13,536 nt of DNA from JAWLFI01 sp041685645 (GTDB taxonomy: Bacteria; Bacteroidota; Bacteroidia; Chitinophagales; Saprospiraceae), in the NCBI GenBank assembly GCA_041685645.1, contig JAWLFI010000060.1:1-13536 (forward strand), given 5' to 3'. Under the pieces are notes generated by a model. That model was not told where the DNA came from, did not search any database, and worked only from the letters and a program-made list of their open reading frames with translations. Position 1 is the first letter of the stretch, and each line of letters opens with the position of its first letter. Below are positions 1-5,776 of the stretch, one piece after another. The translations under genes were made by a program, and so were the position numbers.

Positions 1-1659
1 GATTCGGGCATTGAGTTGCACCGGTTCAATATAATCTGCCAGATATGTGATTAATTCGGACAGTAGATGTTCTTCCAGCTCCAGGCTTTTTTCCTCTGCA
101 GTGAGAATTTTCTCTTCAAGTTCTTTTAGTTCTTCGGAAATATATCGCTCTGCATTGGTAAGGGTTTGTTTGCGTACCCAATGATCGGGGACCAGCCCCT
201 TATTCTTGTATTTGTTCGTGACTTCCAGGTAATAACCAAAAACATTATTGAATCCAATTTTGAGGTTGTTGATTCCCGTCGCTTCGGCTTCCTTCACCTG
301 GATGTTGACCAGAAGTTGTTTACTGTCTCTGATGATGGTTCGGAAATCATCTAATTTTGGCTCATAGCCATCGGCAATTACTTTTTCCTTTCCCACAGAG
401 GTTGGTGGTTGTTCTACGAGCGCAGATTCGATCTTGCGACGTACAGTAGGGCAATCATTGAGCGCAGAAATCATAGGGGATAAGCCTTTGCTGTCTGCTT
501 TTTCCAGTGCTTCGCGAATCTTTGGAATGGTATCAAGGGCTGTTTTTAATTGGCCTATTTCTCTCGGATTAATTTTGTGCGAAGGTACTTTAGAAACCAG
601 GCGCTCCAGGTCGCCAATAGGAGATAAGAGTTCCCGCAGCTGATCGAGATCTGAGGTGTGTTGGACGTAGTGTTCTACGATTTCGTGTCGTCGATTGATT
701 TCTTCCAGGTCGGTTAGGGGTAATACTACCCATTGTTTGAGTTGCCGCGCACCCATGGGAGAAATAGTGTCATCTAATATCTTGTACAATGGAATTCCGG
801 TGGGGTGTGGGCTATCCAGTAATTCGAGATTTCTGATGGTGAATCGATCTAGCCATACATATTCGTCGTTTTGCAGGCGGCGAATCGTATTGATATGTGC
901 AGATTGGTTGTTTTCCGTGGTCGTTAAGTATTGCAAGGCAGCGCCGGCGGCAATTTGAGCGAGTTCCAACTCTTCAATACCAAAGCCTTTGAGGTTTTGG
1001 GTCTGAAATTGATGGAGCAGTTTGGGGCGAGTAAAGTCCAGGGAAAAGATATAATCCTCCAATCCGTAGGTATAAAAGTCACTACCTATTTTGGGTAAGA
1101 GTTCCTCTTCTCTGTCTTTAGAATAAATCACCTCGCTGGGGCGAAGGCTTTGGAGCAGTTTATCTACGTGAGAAAAAGGGCCTTCGCTGACAAAAAACTC
1201 GCCAGTCGAGAGGTCCAGAAAAGCAATGCCAATTCGATCCGGGGTGTAGTGAATGGCCGCCAGGTAGTTATTGGATTTGTGGTCTAATAGCTGGTCATTC
1301 ATGGCTAAGCCGGGAGTGACCATCTCGGTGACGCCGCGCTTGACGAGCTTTGTCGTCTTGGAGGGTTTTTCCAGTTGCTCGCAGATAGCCACGCGCAGTC
1401 CTGCTTTAACGAGTCGGGGCAGGTAGAGGTCGAGGGAGTGGTGGGGAAATCCCGCAAGTGCAATATTGCTCCCACCATTATTGCGACTCGTCAGGGTGAT
1501 GCCCAAAATATCTGAGGCAATTTTGGCATCCTCACCAAAGGTTTCGTAAAAATCACCAACGCGATACAACAGCAAGGCATCGGGATATTTCCCCTTCATT
1601 TTGAAGTACTGATTCATGAGAGGGGTGGTCTTCTTAGAGGCACTCTTCTTTTTACTCAA
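1..1659 (-). CDS. mutS: DNA mismatch repair protein MutS, C-terminus cut off by window edge
   Basis: MutS recognises mismatches and small loops in new DNA and starts repair with MutL. Reading the minus strand from 1659 gives 553 open codons, about two thirds of a usual MutS of roughly 870 residues. Domain I comes first, with the mismatch-wedging Phe-x-Glu motif in GDFYETFG (F37, E39), followed by FPHHSLDLYLPRLVKAGLRV and CEQLEKP. The connector, the core lever region (about residues 270-430) and the clamp (LKIGFNNVFGYYLEVT, near residue 480) follow. The Walker ATPase and helix-turn-helix domain lie beyond position 1, so intactness cannot be judged. I chose the TTG at 1657-1659 because it gives MSKKKSASKKTTPLMNQYF, matching the lysine-rich start and TPLM-x-QY of Bacteroidota MutS. 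An in-frame stop lies 17 codons upstream, and the next candidate, ATG at residue 15, would remove the conserved TPL. Identification is secure; the start is likely. Confidence 0.96.
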   Translation of the reverse strand, partial: MSKKKSASKKTTPLMNQYFKMKGKYPDALLLYRVGDFYETFGEDAKIASDILGITLTSRNNGGSNIALAGFPHHSLDLYLPRLVKAGLRVAICEQLEKPSKTTKLVKRGVTEMVTPGLAMNDQLLDHKSNNYLAAIHYTPDRIGIAFLDLSTGEFFVSEGPFSHVDKLLQSLRPSEVIYSKDREEELLPKIGSDFYTYGLEDYIFSLDFTRPKLLHQFQTQNLKGFGIEELELAQIAAGAALQYLTTTENNQSAHINTIRRLQNDEYVWLDRFTIRNLELLDSPHPTGIPLYKILDDTISPMGARQLKQWVVLPLTDLEEINRRHEIVEHYVQHTSDLDQLRELLSPIGDLERLVSKVPSHKINPREIGQLKTALDTIPKIREALEKADSKGLSPMISALNDCPTVRRKIESALVEQPPTSVGKEKVIADGYEPKLDDFRTIIRDSKQLLVNIQVKEAEATGINNLKIGFNNVFGYYLEVTNKYKNKGLVPDHWVRKQTLTNAERYISEELKELEEKILTAEEKSLELEEHLLSELITYLADYIEPVQLNARI

Positions 1660-1672
1660 ATTGCTTTTTGTG

Positions 1673-1680
1673 TAAAAGTA
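1673..1680 (-). promoter_or_regulatory. Weak -7-like element upstream of mutS
   Basis: On the minus strand this reads TACTTTTA, one base away from the Bacteroidota -7 consensus TAnnTTTG. It would start a transcript only a few bases before the TTG start of mutS. I see no TTG -33 element at the right distance. This is a weak candidate. Confidence 0.2.
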
Positions 1681-1823
1681 AGAAGTAATTTAGAAATACC
1701 CAGTGAGAGGACTATCGAGATGCAAATCCGCATCAATTGTTTTAATGATGATGAGGCATTTTTTCGGTACAGAGTAGCCGGGGAGTCATTTCTCGATGCG
1801 CGAAAGTCGAATCAACCGTCTTC

Positions 1824-1978
1824 GGGTGAGGGATAGGAAGGGCGCGATCCGGCTCTGCCGGTGAAGCGGTCCGAGAATCGCCATTGGCGATTTCGAGGAC
1901 GGAACCCCTGCATAGCCCGACCGCGAGTCCTCGAGCTTCGCGAATGCGAAGTCTCGGGGCGAGTGGGCACCCCCAAAA
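1824..1978 (-). repeat. Structured dispersed repeat, copy A (possible structured RNA)
   Basis: Read on the minus strand, this matches copy B at 10959-11087. Both begin TTTTGGG and share the core TCGGGCTAT, one variable base, then CAGGGGTTCCGTC (plus-strand 1898-1922). Both end in CCCTT, a variable base, then CTATCCCTCAC (1826-1841). Between these blocks the bases differ but hairpins recur. H1 (1932-1956) is CGAG, a bulged A, CTTCGC, loop ATTC, GCGAAG and CTCG. H2 (1877-1891) is ATCGCC-AAT-GGCGAT. H3 (1849-1861) is CCGGC-AGA-GCCGG. The two ends can pair GGGTG with CACCC. The element sits between divergent genes, 165 bp upstream of mutS and in its orientation. The open reading frames across it have odd composition and are not believable genes. 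It may be a Bacteroidota dispersed repeat or a structured RNA; I recall similar repeats in the phylum but cannot check. Confidence 0.8.
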
Positions 1979-2052
1979 CCACATTCATAAAGTAGGAAAG
2001 AGTTGAAAAAGGCGAAAGTGACAGCTGCTCTTTTATTATAGAAAGAATGTGT

Positions 2053-2060
2053 TATTTTTG
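2053..2060 (+). promoter_or_regulatory. Candidate -7 promoter element (TATTTTTG)
   Basis: TATTTTTG fits the Bacteroidota sigma-ABfrA -7 consensus TAnnTTTG exactly. It lies 20 bp before the ATG at 2081, giving a short leader. No TTG is present at the usual 17-20 bp upstream, so the -33 half is missing or degenerate. Confidence 0.5.
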
Positions 2061-2080
2061 TAGAAGTAAAAACAATAATT

Positions 2081-2551
2081 ATGCTGCGCAAGTTACAGGA
2101 TTTGGACCCGGAAGATTACCAAACATTAGTGAATGCATTGCCTATGATTGCCGTCCTGATTGGATCGGCTGATAATGGATATATAGATGAAAAGGAAATT
2201 GATGCCTCAAAGCGAATCGCCGTCATTCGCTCGCATTCCTTTGATGCAGATTTGAAAGAGTTTTACGCTGATGTAGCAAGGGATTTTGAGGAGAAAATTC
2301 AGGATATTATTGAAGTGACGCCCCGGGATAAGGAAGATCGACAGGCATTTTTATCCGACGAATTATCGAAAGTGACGCCCGTTTTATCGAAATTGCAAGA
2401 GGATTTGGCGGTGCGTTTGTACGAATCTATGAAGTCATTTGGCTACCATACGGCTCAATCATCAGGAGGATTTTTGGATTATTTGAGCATTTCAGCAGAA
2501 GAACAGGCTTTGGTCGATTTGAAAATGATAGACTACAAATCGAGTATTTAG
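2081..2551 (+). CDS. Small TerB-like cytoplasmic protein of unknown function
   Basis: This 156-residue protein has no signal peptide and no membrane segment, so it is probably cytoplasmic. It is rich in acidic residues and predicted helix. Residues about 18-50 read PMIAVLIGSADNGYIDEKEI, followed by basic residues. This resembles the first acidic helix-turn of the TerB-like fold, where an A-D-G-x-I-D-x-x-E pattern is typical and can bind metal. The remainder (FEEKIQDIIEV, LSKVTPVLSKLQEDLAVRLYESMKSFGYHTA) could form the later helices. No tellurite genes (terZ, terD, terC) are nearby, so a tellurite role should not be assumed. The start has a good -7 element just upstream but no Shine-Dalgarno sequence, which is normal in this phylum. 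Its stop overlaps that of the convergent neighbour. The gene is likely real; the family call is tentative. Confidence 0.75.
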   Translation: MLRKLQDLDPEDYQTLVNALPMIAVLIGSADNGYIDEKEIDASKRIAVIRSHSFDADLKEFYADVARDFEEKIQDIIEVTPRDKEDRQAFLSDELSKVTPVLSKLQEDLAVRLYESMKSFGYHTAQSSGGFLDYLSISAEEQALVDLKMIDYKSSI

Positions 2552-3348
2552 TGCACGACGATTTTCTCCCGGTGGATTCCTGAATCTCCGTAAAAAACTG
2601 CAATATATACTCCGGCCGGCAACTGCGGACTGAATGACTGGCGGTTCGAGTGCGTAATTGTAGCGACTTTTTGTCCCGATAGCTGGTAGATGTTGAGTTG
2701 ATTCCAGGTTTCGTTTTGGTCAAATTGTATCGCTGCCCCGCTATTCATGGGATTAGGGAAAATGCGTGAATCTTTAGTTTGTTCCGGCCGTCTGGGGTTA
2801 GAAGTGGTGCAAAATCCATCTTCTTCGGGTAGAACGGTCAAGTAATATTCACCGGGAAAGACGGTACCGGGAAAGCTAAAGTTTTGACGTCCCAGCCCCG
2901 TAAAGGTAATGTTGAGTGAGAGCGAGAGTTCATAGTTTCCGGGGGGCGTACCGGGAGGCACGGTACCGTAAAGGAGCAGGCATCCCGAGGTGAGTGCCGG
3001 CATTCTGCAGTCAGCGGGCACGCAGAGATAGTCTATACCTTCAGGAAGACCTTCGATGGCATTTTCAGTGGCCACATCTGCGGATATGATTTCCAAATCA
3101 AGGGTAGTTCCAAAAAGGTCAACTTCAATAGAGTCCGGAATGATAACAGTGAGCGTATATTCGTAATACTCTCCGATACAGGCCGGTTGGTCAATGCCAC
3201 CATCGGGATTTTCCACTGTAATGGGAGCGGGGTACACTCCGGCAGTGGAATCAGCGTACATTTCATCGGGTTCGCAGCTTTGGGCGGCAACGGAATTGAG
3301 CAGCATGGAACTAAAAAGTAGAAAGGAGAGCCAAAAATAATGTTGCAT
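2548..3348 (-). CDS. Secreted protein with T9SS type A C-terminal sorting domain
   Basis: The protein is exported by Sec and then probably moved across the outer membrane by the type IX system. From ATG at 3348 it has 266 residues. The signal peptide is MQHYFWLSFLLFSSMLLNSVAAQS, with likely cleavage after VAA or AQ. Confidence 0.
   Translation of the reverse strand: MQHYFWLSFLLFSSMLLNSVAAQSCEPDEMYADSTAGVYPAPITVENPDGGIDQPACIGEYYEYTLTVIIPDSIEVDLFGTTLDLEIISADVATENAIEGLPEGIDYLCVPADCRMPALTSGCLLLYGTVPPGTPPGNYELSLSLNITFTGLGRQNFSFPGTVFPGEYYLTVLPEEDGFCTTSNPRRPEQTKDSRIFPNPMNSGAAIQFDQNETWNQLNIYQLSGQKVATITHSNRQSFSPQLPAGVYIAVFYGDSGIHREKIVVH
2548..3348 (-). CDS. T9SS cargo protein: signal peptide, Cys-containing beta-rich region, sorting tail
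   Basis: The protein is probably exported by Sec and then carried over the outer membrane by the type IX system. From ATG at 3348 it has 266 residues and opens with a signal peptide (MQHYFWLSFLLFSS, then LLNSVAAQ). The middle part is predicted beta-rich with several cysteines (SCEPDE, PACIGEYYEYTLTV, CVPADCRMP, SGCLLLYGTVPPGTPPGNYE). The last 70 or so residues are a typical type A sorting domain: RIFPNPMNSGAAIQF, LNIYQLSGQKV, LPAGVYIAVF and a basic end, REKIVVH. I know no enzyme motif here, so the cargo function is unknown. A longer start at 3372 exists but adds MRILKYTT ahead of the signal peptide and overlaps the divergent gene, so 3348 is preferred. Its stop overlaps the stop of the gene ending at 2551. 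Confidence 0.88.
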   Translation of the reverse strand: MQHYFWLSFLLFSSMLLNSVAAQSCEPDEMYADSTAGVYPAPITVENPDGGIDQPACIGEYYEYTLTVIIPDSIEVDLFGTTLDLEIISADVATENAIEGLPEGIDYLCVPADCRMPALTSGCLLLYGTVPPGTPPGNYELSLSLNITFTGLGRQNFSFPGTVFPGEYYLTVLPEEDGFCTTSNPRRPEQTKDSRIFPNPMNSGAAIQFDQNETWNQLNIYQLSGQKVATITHSNRQSFSPQLPAGVYIAVFYGDSGIHREKIVVH

Positions 3349-3353
3349 AGTGG

Positions 3354-3390
3354 TATATTTGAGGATACGCATGAAACTCTATCAAATATA
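3354..3390. promoter_or_regulatory. 9-bp inverted repeat with facing TATATTTG elements between divergent genes
   Basis: TATATTTGA (3354-3362) and TCAAATATA (3382-3390) are perfect inverted copies 19 bp apart. Each half contains TATATTTG, an exact -7 consensus, on the strand that reads toward the other half. The minus-strand element would start a transcript near 3376, about 28 bases before the ATG at 3348, which is sensible for the T9SS cargo gene. The plus-strand element would start near 3367, leaving almost no leader for the receptor gene, so it may be chance or part of an operator. No -33 elements are evident. Confidence 0.4.
3361..3365 (+). promoter_or_regulatory. Shine-Dalgarno-like GAGGA deciding the receptor start
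   Basis: GAGGA lies five bases before the ATG at 3371. The earlier in-frame ATG at 3350 has no such sequence and would overlap the start of the divergent gene. This favours 3371 as the true start. Confidence 0.45.
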
Positions 3391-5614
3391 TCAAATCTTT
3401 GCGATATTCTGCATGCCCTTTATTATGAATGGGCAGGAGGAGGTCAATTTGCAGCTTGTAGATGCAAAGGACAGTCTCGCCTTGCCCTATGGTGAGGTCA
3501 TATCCGATGAGGGGGGATCCTTAACTACAGATCGCGAGGGTTGGGTGAAAGTGAAGTCGGGAAGGAGCTACACTTTTGTTTATTTGGGCTATGAATCGCG
3601 TGAGGTATTTATTTCAGCCGGATCAAAGTCGGGGAGAGTAATCGGTCTGAGTATGAGTACTCAATTGCTAGATCAGGCCGTAGTGACGGGTAATCGGAGT
3701 GGGCAGCGCCTGTTGGATGCCATTGCGCCCCTGGATGTGATGCCGGCCTCTTTTTTAAGTCACCGGACCACGCCGGACATCACCCAAATGATGAATCGCA
3801 TGCCGGGGGTACAAATGGTAGATGGGCAGATTAGTATTCGAGGCGGGGCGGGCTATGCGTTCGGCGCCGGCAGCCGGGTCGCTTTATTGCTCAATGGCAT
3901 ACCTATGTTGCAGCCGGATGCCGGTACAATCAGCTGGAATGATCTTCCTTTGGAGCTTTTGCAGCGCACCGAAATAGTAAAAAACTCATCTACTGTGCTC
4001 TATGGTTCTGCGGCATTGAACGGGGTAGTACAAATGAAGACCTGGCCATTGGAGTCGGACACGACGATGTCTGAAGTACTATTTGCATCCCGGGCGATAG
4101 GGGGACCTTCAGATTCCGAAAAACAATGGTATGATGCGCCGCGTATGTCTTATTGGGGCCATGCGACGCACAGCGATCTTAAGGGGCGTTTTCAATGGCA
4201 GGGTAGTCTGCGCTGGGAAGATGAAGAAAATCATCTCAAGGACTTTTATCAAAAGCGGGCACGAGCCTCATTTTTTGGCAAGTTTATTATCGACGAAACT
4301 ACTGAGGTGGGTGTTCAAACCCTGGTGAATCGATCGGAAAACAACTCTTTTCTGTATTGGAAAGACGCTGGGAGTGGCGCGAATGTAGGAGATAGTTCGA
4401 GTTATATACTGAATGAAGTGCTTCGTTGGCAAATTGATCCCTATTTCAAGAAGACATATAGGGACGGTCGCCAACATTATTTGCAGGGTCGCATCTTTCA
4501 ATCTGAGAATCAAGCAACGGATAATAGGGGAAATAGTGTAGTACAGTACTTATTGCATTACCAATACAGCCATCCGACTTTTGGCGGTTTGGGGCGATGG
4601 GTTAGTGGAGCTCTAACTCAGGCCTTTCAAAGTAGTGCAGCACTTTTTGGAGATGGTAGTTTTTGGTCTTATAATGCGGCAGCCTTTTCTCAATACGAGC
4701 ACGATGTAAGCTCGAGGCTCACCTTGATGGCCGGTGTTCGCGCAGAATATAATGGTCAGTTTCCGGGCATTGTAGAGTTCAACGGAGAAGAAGTTCAGGC
4801 CGATGCGGAAGAATGGCAGCCACTTTTCTCAGCGGGCTTGAATTATGAGCCATGGCGGGGATTTGCCGTTGCCATGCACTGGGGACAGGGCTATCGTTTT
4901 CCTACAATTGCTGAGAAATTTATTGCGACGGCATTGGGACCTACAGTGATTTCGCCCAATCCCAATTTAGTTTCTGAAATTGGAGAGAGTTATAACCTGA
5001 GTATCAAGCAAATGGTGTCCATCGGGGAGTGGCGCACCATTCTCCGGGGAGATTTGTTCTTGATGCAGTACGATAACATGATTGAGTTCGGTTTGCAGAA
5101 TCCGGTTTTGGGTTTTCAGGCGTTGAACATAGGAGATACGGATATTCGGGGATTGGAATTCAGTGCGCTGGGAGAAGTTCAAACAGGAGATTTGTCGGCA
5201 GATGTATTATTGAGCTACACCTATATTGACCCGACCTATCGCAATTTTAGCGAAGATATTCAGGCGCGGTCTTCTATTGATGAGAATATACTCAAATATC
5301 GCGTCCAGCATCAGGGATCTTTTCAACTGGGCTTGAGTTGGCAGGGATGGCAATGGAGTATCAGCAGTTTGTACAATTCCAATATGGACGCCATTGACGC
5401 TTTGTTGGAGTTGTTTGTCGTACCCGGCTTGCAGGATTATCGAAGGGAGAATAGCACGGCCTTTTGGCGATGGGATATGAGTTTCGGTTACGCCTGGCCT
5501 CGATGGCGCATCATGCTCGATGGTGAGAATATCACCAATGTGGAATACAGCCTTCGCCCCGGTTTATTAGAAGCTCCGCGAAACATCAGTTGCCAGCTTC
5601 AGTATCGATGGTAG
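3371..5614 (+). CDS. TonB-dependent outer membrane receptor
   Basis: This is an outer membrane beta-barrel that imports a bound nutrient using energy from TonB-ExbB-ExbD. From ATG at 3371 it has 747 residues. The signal peptide is MKLYQIYQIFAIFCM then PFIMNGQ. A carboxypeptidase-regulatory-like domain (about 25-95) follows, including YTFVYLGYESREV. A TonB-box-like stretch, LDQAVVTGNR, starts at residue 100. The plug (about 110-225) has MMNRMPGVQMVDGQISIRGG and RTEIVKNSSTVLYGSAALNG. The rest is barrel, with a long extracellular-loop-type sequence and a terminal aromatic residue (QLQYRW), the usual outer membrane assembly signal. It is shorter than SusC-type receptors (about 1000 residues) and has no SusD partner, so it belongs to the siderophore/vitamin-type group. 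The substrate cannot be read from the sequence. A start at 3350 is possible but less likely. Confidence 0.93.
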   Translation: MKLYQIYQIFAIFCMPFIMNGQEEVNLQLVDAKDSLALPYGEVISDEGGSLTTDREGWVKVKSGRSYTFVYLGYESREVFISAGSKSGRVIGLSMSTQLLDQAVVTGNRSGQRLLDAIAPLDVMPASFLSHRTTPDITQMMNRMPGVQMVDGQISIRGGAGYAFGAGSRVALLLNGIPMLQPDAGTISWNDLPLELLQRTEIVKNSSTVLYGSAALNGVVQMKTWPLESDTTMSEVLFASRAIGGPSDSEKQWYDAPRMSYWGHATHSDLKGRFQWQGSLRWEDEENHLKDFYQKRARASFFGKFIIDETTEVGVQTLVNRSENNSFLYWKDAGSGANVGDSSSYILNEVLRWQIDPYFKKTYRDGRQHYLQGRIFQSENQATDNRGNSVVQYLLHYQYSHPTFGGLGRWVSGALTQAFQSSAALFGDGSFWSYNAAAFSQYEHDVSSRLTLMAGVRAEYNGQFPGIVEFNGEEVQADAEEWQPLFSAGLNYEPWRGFAVAMHWGQGYRFPTIAEKFIATALGPTVISPNPNLVSEIGESYNLSIKQMVSIGEWRTILRGDLFLMQYDNMIEFGLQNPVLGFQALNIGDTDIRGLEFSALGEVQTGDLSADVLLSYTYIDPTYRNFSEDIQARSSIDENILKYRVQHQGSFQLGLSWQGWQWSISSLYNSNMDAIDALLELFVVPGLQDYRRENSTAFWRWDMSFGYAWPRWRIMLDGENITNVEYSLRPGLLEAPRNISCQLQYRW

Positions 5615-5643
5615 CCCTACTTGTGGAAAACTCGCTTTTACGC

Positions 5644-5670
5644 TCACAGCCCTTGTTGAGAATGCTGTGA
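5644..5670 (+). other. Small hairpin after the TonB receptor gene
   Basis: TCACAGC (5644-5650) and GCTGTGA (5664-5670) form a perfect 7-bp stem with a 13-base loop, 30 bp after the receptor stop. No T-run follows, so it is not a standard intrinsic terminator; it could be an RNA 3' end stabiliser or chance. Confidence 0.25.
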
Positions 5671-5724
5671 AAGGTGACTTTAGGAGAAAACAAATCAGAT
5701 TTAATAAAATGTAAATATTTCACT

Positions 5725-5732
5725 TATATTTG
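5725..5732 (+). promoter_or_regulatory. Candidate secDF promoter -7 element (TATATTTG)
   Basis: TATATTTG matches TAnnTTTG exactly and lies 44 bp before the secDF start, giving a leader of about 35-40 bases. The upstream DNA is AT-rich. No clear TTG is seen at the -33 position. An AG-rich stretch (AAGAAGAA) just before the ATG may help ribosome binding. Confidence 0.55.
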
Positions 5733-5776
5733 CGGCGTTTAACGTAATTCTATACAAGAATAAGAAGAACCAAATT

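Noticed and set aside
166..958. Three plus-strand open frames of 62-87 codons
   Set aside because: They lie antisense to the well-supported mutS coding sequence and have no protein-like features of their own.
1742..2091. Two overlapping minus-strand frames of 80 and 101 codons
   Set aside because: They are translations across the structured repeat copy A in two frames; composition is dominated by the hairpins and they resemble no protein.
2548..3348. A first, unfinished entry for the T9SS cargo gene with confidence 0
   Set aside because: It duplicates the full entry for the same coordinates, which follows it and should be used instead.
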